Part shown: one piece after another, positions 33,114 to 42,455 of the stretch | Numbering within the stretch: position 1 is the stretch's first letter | Layout of the letters: each line of letters begins with the position of its first letter | NCBI GenBank assembly: GCA_002011125.2 | Contig: MTMF02000009.1 | Coordinates: 1,850,286-1,914,285, forward strand | Length of the DNA stretch: 64,000 nucleotides | Source: Candidatus Hydrothermarchaeum profundi | GTDB taxonomy: Archaea > Hydrothermarchaeota > Hydrothermarchaeia > Hydrothermarchaeales > Hydrothermarchaeaceae | Direction of reading: 5' to 3' | The notes under the pieces: generated by a model | What the model was told of the DNA's origin: nothing | The model's database searches: none | The model's input: the letters and a program-made list of their open reading frames with translations, nothing else | Translations under genes and position numbers: made by a program

Positions 33114-34745
33114 ATGAAGAGGTACGGGATTGCTTTGGATATGGGCACTAGCGGTTTCCGCGCCCAAGCGATAGATTTGGATGAGGGGGAAATAATCTCA
33201 ACATCAATTACTCTGCGACATCCTATACCCGGAGCTAACGTTATGGACCATGTGACTTTCGCAATAGACGTTGGAACTGATATAACCCACGACCTAATAG
33301 TAATGACAGTAAACAAGCTAATAACAACCCTAAAAATTGACCCGACAAGAGTAGAAAGACTAGCGGTATGTGGTAATCCCTTTCAGCTTTCACTTTTCCA
33401 AAAACTTGAGATACGAGACCTAGCATACGCGGGGGAATCTAAATTAAAGGCTTTAGGAGTAAAACCGCCTAAAAGAGATGCGACCATAATGGATGCCGAA
33501 ACTATTGGACTCAATATAAACCCTGAGGCAAATGTGCTTATACCCCCAGCGGTAAAACATGAAATAGGAGCAGATGCCTTAGCAATGATGCTAAAAACAG
33601 ATTTCCTCGAAAATTCGCCAAGTATAGTCACAGACTACGGAACTAATGCAGAAATGGCGCTAAATGTAGATGGCCAGATATATTCAGGATCTGCTGCCGC
33701 AGGTCCTGCCCTAGAGGGACAACAAATTAAGGAGGGCATGCTAGCTGCTCCAGGTGCTATATCTGATGTAGATCCTGAAGACTCAAAATGGCGTTGCTCC
33801 GTTTTAAGTAAAGAGCTAATGGCTGAAGAGGGAGACCTAATAGATCCCCGCACTGGAGAAATATTTAAAAAAGGGGTCATGCACGGCAAAGTAAAAGGAA
33901 TAACCGGTACTGGCGTTATAGCTGCTATCGCTAGAGGACTACAAGAAGGGTTGGTTGTACCACCAAAGATTAAGACTCCAGACAATAAGGTCCACCTTCA
34001 AGATGGTATTACGATAACTGAGGATGACATAGTCGAGGCTGGAAAAGCTATAGGAGCTATTAGAGCAGGCCATATGACGTTGATAAATGAAGCTGGAATA
34101 AGTATGGAGGAAGTTGAAACAGCCTATATGGCTGGCGCCTTAGGAACGTATGTAGATGCAATTAAAGCTCAGAAAGTAGGCCTAGTGCCATCTACGTGCA
34201 AAAACCTAGTGCAAGTCGGAAACACCTCTCTTTCACTAGCGAGGGATCTGATTTTTGAACCTGAAAAGCTTGAAGAACTCCAAGATTACGCAAACAAGTT
34301 AAGGGCAAAACATGTTATGTTCGCGATATCAAATACCTTCAGAAACATCTTCGTTATAGAGCTTTCTCTTTGGACTGAAGGAATGCCCTTCAGCATGTAT
34401 AATGACATGTTAAAGATGTATAAATTACCGCCAATACCTATGAAGAATGTCAATGCAAAAGTGAATAAAATTGTTCAGAGAGATATTCCAATACTGGGTA
34501 AATATGGAATCACCGTTGTTGAAGATGTAGGTATAATTCTTTCAACTAGAGTATCAGAGTGCATTTACTGTAAAAAATGTATTAGAGAATGTCCTGAGGA
34601 GGCAATAGAGATAATAGAAAAAGATGGTAAGCGAATAGCATTAATAAGATCTGATAAGTGCAATGGAACAGCGTGTCGAAGGTGCGAGATAATTTGTCCT
34701 AAAAATACCCTTAAGCTAAGAGAACTAAAGATAAATACAACCTAA
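33114..34745 (+). CDS. ramA: RamA, ATP-dependent reductive activase of corrinoid proteins
   Basis: A 543-aa iron-sulfur protein that reduces inactive Co(II) corrinoid of MtmC, MtbC and MttC to Co(I) in an ATP-dependent reaction. The N-terminus GIALDMGTSGFRAQAIDLD and the VTDYGTNAEMALN segment are ASKHA/RACo-like. The C-terminus has two ferredoxin clusters, CIYCKKCIRECP (483-494) and CNGTACRRCEIICP (516-529). Length and domain order match Methanosarcina RamA (about 540 aa). It lies between the dimethylamine and monomethylamine gene sets and probably serves all three. Confidence 0.95.
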   Translation: MKRYGIALDMGTSGFRAQAIDLDEGEIISTSITLRHPIPGANVMDHVTFAIDVGTDITHDLIVMTVNKLITTLKIDPTRVERLAVCGNPFQLSLFQKLEIRDLAYAGESKLKALGVKPPKRDATIMDAETIGLNINPEANVLIPPAVKHEIGADALAMMLKTDFLENSPSIVTDYGTNAEMALNVDGQIYSGSAAAGPALEGQQIKEGMLAAPGAISDVDPEDSKWRCSVLSKELMAEEGDLIDPRTGEIFKKGVMHGKVKGITGTGVIAAIARGLQEGLVVPPKIKTPDNKVHLQDGITITEDDIVEAGKAIGAIRAGHMTLINEAGISMEEVETAYMAGALGTYVDAIKAQKVGLVPSTCKNLVQVGNTSLSLARDLIFEPEKLEELQDYANKLRAKHVMFAISNTFRNIFVIELSLWTEGMPFSMYNDMLKMYKLPPIPMKNVNAKVNKIVQRDIPILGKYGITVVEDVGIILSTRVSECIYCKKCIRECPEEAIEIIEKDGKRIALIRSDKCNGTACRRCEIICPKNTLKLRELKINTT

Positions 34746-34775
34746 ACACTTCTTCAAAGAAAAAATAAAAAATAA

Positions 34776-34792
34776 GGGGAGAAATCCTCCCC
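34776..34792 (-). terminator. Terminator between mtmB and ramA (both strands)
   Basis: GGGGAG and CTCCCC arms form a tight hairpin in the 67-base gap between the convergent ramA and mtmB genes. On the minus strand it is followed by TTATTTTTTATTTTTT, on the plus strand by few T residues, so it mainly serves mtmB. Confidence 0.65.
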
Positions 34793-34812
34793 AAAGAGTA
34801 TATTCTTTACCT

Positions 34813-36192
34813 CTACTTGATGTCAACGCCGAGTTCCCGTAGAGTGTTCACGGCCTTATCATACACCTGCAGGTGCTCCTCAGTAGGAACAACCTTAACC
34901 ACGTCATAACACTCCTGGAACCTCTTACCCTTAGGCGCCGTCTTATAGTCACTCTCGTACTTCTTAATCAAATTATCCAAGATCACGTTAACCTCACTGA
35001 TATCCATGCCAGCCACAGCAATAGCCGCCTCACCCATAATCCGGGCCTCCATACCAGTCGTATAATCCAACGCAACGCCCTTAGCACTAGCACTACCACT
35101 AACAAGCTCACGGCCACTAGCAGTGTCAGTAATAGCCTGAGCAGCCGTCTCCAACAAACACATCTCAGTACACGGACCCGCCAACGGATAATACTGGTTC
35201 GAAGTCAACAAATGAGTATTCTCATCAATAGCCCTAGCCGTATGCCCAGCCACCTGCAGGGTCTCACGCGCAGTAGTGATACCCCACCTGATATGGATAG
35301 GCCCATCCAAGTGATAACTCCCATTCAACAAGGTGAAGCTCGTCAAATGAGTAGCCACGTTACAGATCGAGGTCTCCTCGACCCCGCCAGCATAGCCACC
35401 AAAGATAGGCATCTGCTCCACCATAATAATATCACCATTCTGAACCCAACCAGCAATCATATGCAGGCCACCATTATCAATCTTAAGCTCATTCAACTGA
35501 CTGATCTCATGGCTATCACAAGGCCTCAAGCCACCCAGGAGATCCCCGGCAAGACGCCCCGCACTCGTCAAGGGCGTCTCTGGGCCCTAAACCGCCATAT
35601 AGGGTCTCCCAGCCTTACGACAAGCCTCACGGATATAATACAACTCAAACAGAGTAGCCTTAATCTCCCAAGGACTACCGCTAGTAGCCTCATTACCCTC
35701 AATAGTAGCCAACACACCATTCACAATAGTATCCACCGTAGGCTCCTGAGCATAACTCTGAAACATCGGGATAAAAATATCCTCACTAACAGGAGCACCC
35801 GTAGGACCGCCCTGAATAACAGGCTTAAAACCAGGATTACCACGACGCTGCGCCATATCCACTGCGTCCTGATACTCGCCCAACACGAGCTTCCTAGGCG
35901 CCTTCTTAATAGACTCAAGAACCTCGTCCTCAGAGACCCTGATAACCCTTCCGGTGTCAATATTATAGATCCCAGTCTCCACCAACATCTCCAAGCCGGC
36001 CTGGAACAAGTTATCAATCAGCTCACTGTCCGTAGGAATAATCTCACCCGAAAACTTGATGTTATACTTCTCCTTCATCTTAGCAGCATTCTGCGGGATA
36101 ATCTTATAATCCCAGTCACGCTCACTAACCTTCTCCCCACTAATCGACCTATTATAGGTCTCATACACATCTAAAGGCCTACCAACCGCCAA
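34813..36192 (-). CDS. mtmB: Monomethylamine:corrinoid methyltransferase MtmB, pyrrolysine-containing
   Basis: A 459-residue enzyme that transfers the methyl of monomethylamine to MtmC. The frame crosses one in-frame TAG at 35589-35587 (codon 202), the exact pyrrolysine position of Methanosarcina MtmB (458 aa). Flanks PYMAV-TAG-GPETPLTSAGR match. Later landmarks are DEQMPIFGG-like VEQMPIFGGYAGGVEET and YYPLAGPCTEMC. It starts with TTG behind GGAGGTGA. The final stop is itself TAG, followed by AGG and TAA, so a read-through would add only two residues. Codon use is strongly biased, as in a highly expressed gene. Confidence 0.96.
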
Positions 36193-36227
36193 AACAACTC
36201 ACCTCCAACAATAAACAATTATTATCC

Positions 36228-36872
36228 TTAGTCGCCAACAAGCTCCTTCGCAATCCTCACAGCCTCAGCACCATTCGGACAATAAGCGTCACCGCCAATC
36301 TCATCCACCCACTCCTGGTTAACAGGCGCACCGCCAAACAACGTCTTCACCTTATCCCGGATCCCAGCCTCCTTCAAAGCCTTAACAATCTCCCTCTGAC
36401 CAGGACGCGTAGTAGTCATAAGAGCACTAGCACCAACGATATCAGCATTAACCTCCTTAGCGGTCTCAACGAACTTATCGATAGGAGCATCCCGGCCAAT
36501 ATCAATCACATCAAAGCCAGCGCCCTGAAGCATAGCAGCAACAACGTTCTTACCGATCTCATGGATATCCCCCTCAACAGTACCGATAACCACTACCTTA
36601 CCCATCTTCTCCCCAGACTCCATGATCTTAGGCTTCAAGACCTCAAGACCCGCCTGCATAGCCTCCGCAGCCATCAAGATCTGAGGCAAAAAGATCTTGG
36701 CCTCATCAAAAAGGTCGCTGATAGTCATCATACCCCTACCCAAGCCGTCATTAATAGCCTCAAAAGGCTCAATGCCCGCCTCCAACGCCTCCTTAGCCGC
36801 AGAGCTAGCCAAGTCAGCATCATAGGTCTCCACGGCTTTCTTCAACTTATCAAGAATCTCCTGCTTAAACAA
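36228..36872 (-). CDS. mtmC: Monomethylamine corrinoid protein MtmC
   Basis: A 214-aa cobalamin-binding methyl carrier with the helical cap and the DxHxxG motif EGDIHEIGKN (residues 100-109), where His104 is the cobalt ligand. SALMTTTRPGQ and GGAPVN follow. It starts with TTG, with GGGGGTGAT upstream, and precedes mtmB by 35 bases. Codon use is as biased as that of mtmB. It is downstream of the amt-like gene and the small membrane gene in the same orientation, so the four genes could share a transcript. Confidence 0.94.
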   Translation of the reverse strand: MFKQEILDKLKKAVETYDADLASSAAKEALEAGIEPFEAINDGLGRGMMTISDLFDEAKIFLPQILMAAEAMQAGLEVLKPKIMESGEKMGKVVVIGTVEGDIHEIGKNVVAAMLQGAGFDVIDIGRDAPIDKFVETAKEVNADIVGASALMTTTRPGQREIVKALKEAGIRDKVKTLFGGAPVNQEWVDEIGGDAYCPNGAEAVRIAKELVGD

Positions 36873-36978
36873 GCCAAATCACCCCCGAATCCAAAAAACC
36901 TTTTTCTTAATTTATTATATGTTCTTATGGTTTAAATGTTACGGTTCCAAAAAAATAAAAAAAAGGAAGAAAGGGAAA

Positions 36979-37245
36979 TCACTCGGATTTCTCGGTTGCT
37001 TTTTTGAGTTCTTCTATGAAGCCCTCATAACCAGGCAACGTCCCTTCTTCCAGCCATTTATCCACAGCTTCTTCGTATTCCTGGTTTTCCATTTTAATCT
37101 GCCAGTAGTGCCACCAGATCCAGAGTAGTGTTGAGATTGCTACGAAGAGTTTTGTCAAACCCCACAGAGGCGATACAACCTCCATGTTCTCTGCACCAGT
37201 CCAGTCTGTTACTCCTGTTGCAATTAACAGCATTATGCTTACCAT
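36979..37245 (-). CDS. Small membrane protein coupled to the Amt-type transporter
   Basis: An 88-aa protein with two hydrophobic parts (about residues 1-12 and 28-48, the second Trp-rich: LLWIWWHYW), then an acidic cytoplasmic tail (KWLEEGTLPGYEG). Its ATG overlaps the end of the amt gene (about 7 bases), so it is co-translated with it. No family is recognised. It may be an accessory subunit or regulator of the transporter. Confidence 0.65.
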   Translation of the reverse strand: MVSIMLLIATGVTDWTGAENMEVVSPLWGLTKLFVAISTLLWIWWHYWQIKMENQEYEEAVDKWLEEGTLPGYEGFIEELKKATEKSE

Positions 37246-38843
37246 CTCAACTCACCTCGTTCCTCAAACTCTTTTTGTAGCCTTATAGCATCCTTTATTA
37301 AGTCCTCTGGACTCGGCACTCCGAGGTAATCTTTTCTACCAGTGTCTTTACTGTACGCATTGATATTCAATAGTAGGTTTCTCCCAGGCTTAGAACCCTG
37401 CTTAGCTTTTAATAGGATTCTATGAGCCTCGATTCCCTGGACCTTATCGATCTCCGAGAAGTCCTCTGGCCTGTATGGTGGGAAATACGGGTACATTTCA
37501 CCGACTGCTGGAGAAGCTATATCAAGTCCTGCAAGCTCTACTAGCGGTGGAACTCTGAGTAATCCTAGCTTCTTGAATATCCAGCTAGCACCAAAGCCGA
37601 AGAGGAATGCCCAACCTGCTTCCCAAACTGCAAGCATGAAATTACCCCAAGGCGTGGTTACCCCTTGTAGTTCGTCGAAACCAAGAGGACCTCCTCCGGC
37701 AGGATATCCCCAAAGCAATATGCCTGCATATATAAGTCCTAGTACTCCCGAATAGCCGTGGACAGCACACGCTCCTACTGCGTCGTCGATCTTGAATCTC
37801 TTTTCTACCCAGTAGTGTAGCTTATATATTATTGGAATGGTTATGAACCCTAGGAGAAACGCTTGCATCGGGTGATAAAGATCGTTTCCTGCCGAGGCTG
37901 CGATGACTCCAGCAAGCCCTCCTGAAAAAATCCAGAAGGGATTCCCTTTGCTCGCGAAGAATCCTCCCATGAAACCTCCGGTTAGAGACAATAAGAAGTT
38001 GGTCCCAATAGCAGAATTACTTGTTGGATTACCATATATGTTAACCGTTCCCCAATAGGACATCTCCATTGTCGGATCCCATGCTAGGGCTGTCGGTATG
38101 TTGCAAGCAAAATAGAATCCCCAGAACCCTGTATATATAAGGAACAATCCTATACATGTCAACCACTGGTTGTGGAGAGGGACATCCCTTGGATTTCCCT
38201 TTTCATCGAATCTTCCAATTCTAGGTCCCAAGTTTATTAGAACTCCAAGAGTATACCATCCCGCAATAGTGTGGATAATGCCACTAGCGTATGCATCGTG
38301 AGAGCCAAAGTATTTTACAGTCCATCCCCAGGGAGACCACGCCTGAGATGCTAGCCAGATCCATACAAAGGACCCTAGGAATACTGACATTAACAAAAAT
38401 GCTCCTACTCTGCACCTTTCAATAACCGCACCAGAAAGGATTGAGCCCTCTGTCAGAGAAAAGAGCAGGAACGCTGCCCAGAATGCTAACATAAAGTGGT
38501 CCTGCATATGCGTTGTCATCAATGGACTCCACGGAGCATAATCGGCTGGATCAACTATCTCTGGATATTGCCCTGGTATCAGGAAAGTGGACCAATGAGG
38601 ACCTGAGAATGCTGCATACACCCACCATCCGAAGATATAGAACGTGAAGATGATGAGTGGGAACAGCATTGCATTTTTCATCAGCGTATGACCAACGTTC
38701 TTCCTTCTAGACACCCCGACTTCGTATGTACAGAATCCTACGTGTATCAGGAACATGACTATCACTGTCACCCAGTAATACCACTCCTGATACAGATACG
38801 CTAACTGCCATATTCTTTCAGCTAGCGGATACGGTTCTACCAT
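37239..38843 (-). CDS. amt: Amt-family ammonium/methylammonium transporter with long C-terminal tail
   Basis: A 534-aa protein with 11 to 12 helices of the Amt/Mep/Rh family. The pore histidines are visible: SGIIHTIAGW, with Asp eight residues earlier in HDAYASGI (AmtB D160/H168 equivalents), and ACAVHGYSG (H318 equivalent). A typical Amt is 400-430 aa, and the extra 100 or so C-terminal residues are soluble. I chose the ATG at 38843-38841 behind GGAGGTG. Position upstream of mtmCB suggests monomethylamine import. In related methanogens the methylamine permease is a different family, so the assignment is from context. Confidence 0.85.
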   Translation of the reverse strand: MVEPYPLAERIWQLAYLYQEWYYWVTVIVMFLIHVGFCTYEVGVSRRKNVGHTLMKNAMLFPLIIFTFYIFGWWVYAAFSGPHWSTFLIPGQYPEIVDPADYAPWSPLMTTHMQDHFMLAFWAAFLLFSLTEGSILSGAVIERCRVGAFLLMSVFLGSFVWIWLASQAWSPWGWTVKYFGSHDAYASGIIHTIAGWYTLGVLINLGPRIGRFDEKGNPRDVPLHNQWLTCIGLFLIYTGFWGFYFACNIPTALAWDPTMEMSYWGTVNIYGNPTSNSAIGTNFLLSLTGGFMGGFFASKGNPFWIFSGGLAGVIAASAGNDLYHPMQAFLLGFITIPIIYKLHYWVEKRFKIDDAVGACAVHGYSGVLGLIYAGILLWGYPAGGGPLGFDELQGVTTPWGNFMLAVWEAGWAFLFGFGASWIFKKLGLLRVPPLVELAGLDIASPAVGEMYPYFPPYRPEDFSEIDKVQGIEAHRILLKAKQGSKPGRNLLLNINAYSKDTGRKDYLGVPSPEDLIKDAIRLQKEFEERGELRW

Positions 38844-38896
38844 AGAATACACCTCCTAATCGTTTCCTCCCCCCTTAGGTACTTCCCTTCTATCAC
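38837..38896 (-). CDS. Possible 19-aa leader ORF ahead of amt
   Basis: A GTG at 38896-38894, five bases after a good GGAGGTG site, opens a 19-codon frame (MIEGKYLRGEETIRRCILW). It ends with TAG at 38839-38837, overlapping the amt start codon (ATGGTAG). It could couple or attenuate amt translation. The 420 bases between this and the 39275 gene hold only A+T-rich sequence, without other features I can support. Confidence 0.28.
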   Translation of the reverse strand: MIEGKYLRGEETIRRCILW

Positions 38897-39274
38897 TTAA
38901 GCACCTCCTACTAACCTCTTTGGACTAGGCAAGTTGGGGTTTAGTGGGTTATGTTATTTAAAATTTTCTATTTTGAATTGTAGTGAATATGATTCTTTTT
39001 CTTAAGAAATGTATTAATTAATGCTATTATCAAGTTAAAATACTTTATAAAATCTGAAAATTAAAAATAAATAACAATATGATATTGTTAGCTAAAATAA
39101 TTCTTATTTAATCTTTAAAATATTCCCTTAGAAGGTAATGTAACGAAAATTAAAATATCCCATAACATCACGCACCAGCTTCTTATTTTCAGCTTACTTT
39201 AGTAGTGTAAGCAAAAAGTTTTTATGATGACTCATAGAATCATGGGAAGTTAGAAAATAGAATACTGTGATATC

Positions 39275-39892
39275 ATGGAACTAAAAAATATCCTACTCGA
39301 TTCTCTGAGGACCGCATTAGAACTCCCAAATAGTATCCTCAGGTATATCATACTAGTCATTCTAAGTTTAATTCCCTTAGTAAACCTTACAGTCCTCGGA
39401 TATGCATACCGCTATATTGAGGAGGAGGGATTTCCTGAGCTTAGGGGGTTTGGCAAGATGTTCATTAAGGGATTTAAAATTGCCATGGTACTAACAAGTT
39501 ATTTGTTCTTGCCTATCTTCATACTTTTCGTTTTAATGATAAAAGCAGGCATATACGTGGAGTCGCACCTTGAACTAACACTTCTTACCTATAGCGTATC
39601 TTTTCTCCTAGCTATCCCAATGTTCATTGGGATTATTTTGATGATAGTGCATGATGATTACGTTAAAGCTTTCGACTTGATAAAAATCTTCAAGATTTTG
39701 AGAGGAGTATATATTGAGTACTTAATATGGCTTGCCATAACTTTCCTAGCTGGTCTATTGATTTTAACAATATATGGAGTAGAAAAAATAGGATGGATTT
39801 TTGGATCTGCTATTTTCCCCTTCTACGTCATCTTCGTTTTGAGGTCTTCCTACTTGATGTATCAATACGGCGAAAACGTATCCAAATCTTAA
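39275..39892 (+). CDS. DUF4013 membrane protein
   Basis: A 205-aa integral membrane protein with about five hydrophobic segments and the N-terminal pattern ALELPNSILRYIILVIL followed by LGYAYRY, typical of the archaeal DUF4013 family. Function is unknown. It lies 48 bases before tgtA in the same direction. Confidence 0.72.
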   Translation: MELKNILLDSLRTALELPNSILRYIILVILSLIPLVNLTVLGYAYRYIEEEGFPELRGFGKMFIKGFKIAMVLTSYLFLPIFILFVLMIKAGIYVESHLELTLLTYSVSFLLAIPMFIGIILMIVHDDYVKAFDLIKIFKILRGVYIEYLIWLAITFLAGLLILTIYGVEKIGWIFGSAIFPFYVIFVLRSSYLMYQYGENVSKS

Positions 39893-39940
39893 GATTTCTT
39901 GAGTCAACTTTTATTATATTCTCTTTCTCTATCATAGGAT

Positions 39941-41848
39941 ATGTTTGAAATAAAATATAGAGACGCGTTGGGGAGGTTAGGCAGGTTTGAGGTACGGGGT
40001 AAGGTCGTCGAAACACCTCTCCTGCTACCGGTAATAAACCCTAAAATACAGCGGGTACCTTTGAAAGAAATTAAGCAAATGGGTTTTTCTGGTATTATAA
40101 CAAACAGCTATATAATAAAAAAAGACCCTGAATTGAGAGAAAGTGCGCTTAAAAAAGGAATCCATAAGACAATAGGTTTCGACGGTTTAATAATGACAGA
40201 CTCGGGTTCTTATCAGCTTTATAGGTACGGAAAAATCGATGCAACCCCTGAAGAAATGGTTAAATTCCAAATTGACATCGGCTCTGATATAGGAGTTATT
40301 TTAGATGTCCCCTCTCTGCCAGACGCTAGTTGGGAAGACGCAAAAAGAAACCTACTAGAAACCCATAGGAGAGGAGAGAAGAGCATGCTTATTCCTAGAA
40401 ACGGGATGTTACTTTCAGGTACAGTGCAGGGCGGAATTTATGCTGACTTACGTGAAGAAAGTGCTAAAAAGATGAGTAAAGTAGGGTTTGATCTGTATCC
40501 TATAGGGGGAGTTGTTTCCTTACTCGAGAATTACCGCTTTAAAGACCTTGCAGAAGTAATAATGCATTCAAAGAAATTCTTACCGGTAGATAAACCTGTT
40601 CACCTTTTTGGATGCGGTCATCCTATAATATTCGCCTTAGCGGTCGCTATGGGATGTGATATATTCGATTCCGCCGCCTATGCTCTTTACGCAAGAGATG
40701 ATAGGTATATCACTTCAATGGGGACCTATAAGCTCGGACAACTTTCTGAGTTCCCATGTACTTGTGATGTCTGCTTAAACACTACTCCAGAGGAGATGAG
40801 GAGTATTGAAAAAGAAGACAGAGAAACTCTCTTAGCAAAACACAACTTATATGCAAGTCTAGAGGAACTAAAGAGAGTCAAACAATCCCTTGTAGACGGT
40901 ACTTTATGGGAACTGGTAAGCATTAGAGCCAGAAGCCACCCTAGTTTACTTGATGCTTTTAAGGTTTTATTAGGATTTGAATTTGTAGAGAAGTTCGATC
41001 CAATGACCAAAAAATCAGCCTTCTTCTATAGTAGCCAAGAGGACCTCGAAAGACCTGAAGTAAAAAGACACTTATATAGACTTAAGAATCTCGAAGTCAA
41101 GGGGGATATACTGATACTTCTTCCAGATGGAGAAAAACCCTATTCTAAAACATATGGCACCTTTAGTGATAGCAAGTATCATCTCTGTGTTGCTTCTCCC
41201 ATCTTCGGTATCATACCTCTTGAACTTGAAGATATTTATCCTCTCGGACAACATGAAATTCCTGAATTTTTAAGAAAACGCATAATAAAAGAAGTTATTA
41301 TGGAATATGCCAGAGGCTTTAAAAAAGTGTATATTTATGGAGAATTAGACATAGATCTGGGTGAAAAACTAGATTCTTTACCAGTACCTGATCTCAAAGA
41401 GGCAGACACCGTAAAAATCAGAGCTATAGGAGACTATCTTTTCGGAAAAGGAGCTGGGGAAATACTCTTCCATGATAGCCGGGTTGAAAGGTCTTCAAAA
41501 GGAAAAATAAGGAGAATAAAATCTGAAGATAACTCTCTCCTTGCAGTCATTAGAGCATCAGACGGCCAGATTATATTAACACCTAAAGGCGCTGAAAGAT
41601 TGCTAAAAATGCCATGCCCAAAAAATAGAGTTATAGTGGATGATAAAGTATCTCAGTTCATACGGGAAGGGAAAAGCGTATTTGCGAAATTTGTCGTAGA
41701 TTGCGATCCAGAGATTAGACCTTACCAAGAAGTAATCGTTGTTGATAGTGATGATGACGTATTAGCTACTGGGACAGCGATACTAAATAAGGAAGAGATG
41801 CTCGCATTTAATAAAGGTGTGGCGGTGAAAGTGAGGCACCATATATGA
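39941..41848 (+). CDS. tgtA: Archaeosine tRNA-guanine transglycosylase TgtA
   Basis: A 635-aa enzyme that replaces guanine-15 of tRNA with preQ0 on the way to archaeosine. The catalytic TIM-barrel has MTDSGSYQLYRYG (about residues 85-97), a binding segment GTVQGGIY, and the zinc site CTCDVC (about 272-277). The C-terminal 250 residues include a C2/C3 region and a PUA domain (VDDKVSQFIREGKSVFAKFV). Length fits the split or fused archaeal form. Its end overlaps the DedA gene (ATGA). Confidence 0.94.
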   Translation: MFEIKYRDALGRLGRFEVRGKVVETPLLLPVINPKIQRVPLKEIKQMGFSGIITNSYIIKKDPELRESALKKGIHKTIGFDGLIMTDSGSYQLYRYGKIDATPEEMVKFQIDIGSDIGVILDVPSLPDASWEDAKRNLLETHRRGEKSMLIPRNGMLLSGTVQGGIYADLREESAKKMSKVGFDLYPIGGVVSLLENYRFKDLAEVIMHSKKFLPVDKPVHLFGCGHPIIFALAVAMGCDIFDSAAYALYARDDRYITSMGTYKLGQLSEFPCTCDVCLNTTPEEMRSIEKEDRETLLAKHNLYASLEELKRVKQSLVDGTLWELVSIRARSHPSLLDAFKVLLGFEFVEKFDPMTKKSAFFYSSQEDLERPEVKRHLYRLKNLEVKGDILILLPDGEKPYSKTYGTFSDSKYHLCVASPIFGIIPLELEDIYPLGQHEIPEFLRKRIIKEVIMEYARGFKKVYIYGELDIDLGEKLDSLPVPDLKEADTVKIRAIGDYLFGKGAGEILFHDSRVERSSKGKIRRIKSEDNSLLAVIRASDGQIILTPKGAERLLKMPCPKNRVIVDDKVSQFIREGKSVFAKFVVDCDPEIRPYQEVIVVDSDDDVLATGTAILNKEEMLAFNKGVAVKVRHHI

Positions 41849-42429
41849 GCCTTGAAAGAGTAATAGAAGAAACGAAAGATTTTTTCTTACCCTACGGCCC
41901 CTTGGGGTTGTTTGCGCTTGCCTTCATAGAGTCATCGTTTTTCATAGTGCCACCAGACGTTCTTCTTATTCCTTTATGTCTTGTTAACCCAGAACTCGCA
42001 TTTTTTTACGCTTCGGTATGCACTATTGGATCAGTTAGTGGCGCAATTTTCGGATATTATATAGGGAAAAAAGGAGGACGTCCTGTACTCCTTAAATACG
42101 CTTCAGAAGATAAAATAAAAAAAGTCGAAGAACTCTTCAGAAAACACGGGACACTAGCTGTCGGCCTTGCAGGATTTACCCCTATACCTTACAAAGTATT
42201 TACCATTTCGTCAGGAGTATTCAACCATAAAATCCACCCATTTATTATTGTCTCGCTAATCGGCAGAGGACTGAGGTTCTTTTCCCTTGCAGCAATAATT
42301 AAACTTTATGGAGATAAGATTATGGGAATTATATCCTCGTACTTCGAAGCTTTTTCTTTAGCTCTTGGTCTAGCGGTTCTATTAATCTATATAGCGTACA
42401 GAAAAATGTCCTCCCCGAAACGATTATAA
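41845..42429 (+). CDS. DedA/SNARE-associated-family membrane protein
   Basis: A 194-aa protein with four to five helices. Features are PYGPLGLFALAFIESSFF, then GAIFGYYIGKKGG and the family segment AGFTPIPYKVFTISSGVF (about residues 109-126), as in YqaA-type DedA proteins, which help lipid flipping or proton-coupled transport. It is co-translated with tgtA. Confidence 0.82.
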   Translation: MSLERVIEETKDFFLPYGPLGLFALAFIESSFFIVPPDVLLIPLCLVNPELAFFYASVCTIGSVSGAIFGYYIGKKGGRPVLLKYASEDKIKKVEELFRKHGTLAVGLAGFTPIPYKVFTISSGVFNHKIHPFIIVSLIGRGLRFFSLAAIIKLYGDKIMGIISSYFEAFSLALGLAVLLIYIAYRKMSSPKRL

Positions 42430-42455
42430 GAGCACTGTGTAGAGAAAAAGGTCTT

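Noticed and set aside
33053..33316. 87-codon minus-strand frame over the start of ramA
   Set aside because: It is antisense to conserved RamA coding sequence, and its translation is low complexity.
35587..35589. TAG as a nonsense mutation in mtmB
   Set aside because: It is at codon 202, the known pyrrolysine position, and both sides are conserved in frame. The mtbB and mttB genes show the same pattern.
34873..36174. 433-codon open frame on the plus strand
   Set aside because: It is antisense to mtmB, and its translation is a low-complexity Leu/Thr/Arg/Ser run with no domain. It arises from the biased codon use of mtmB, where rare antisense stops are expected.
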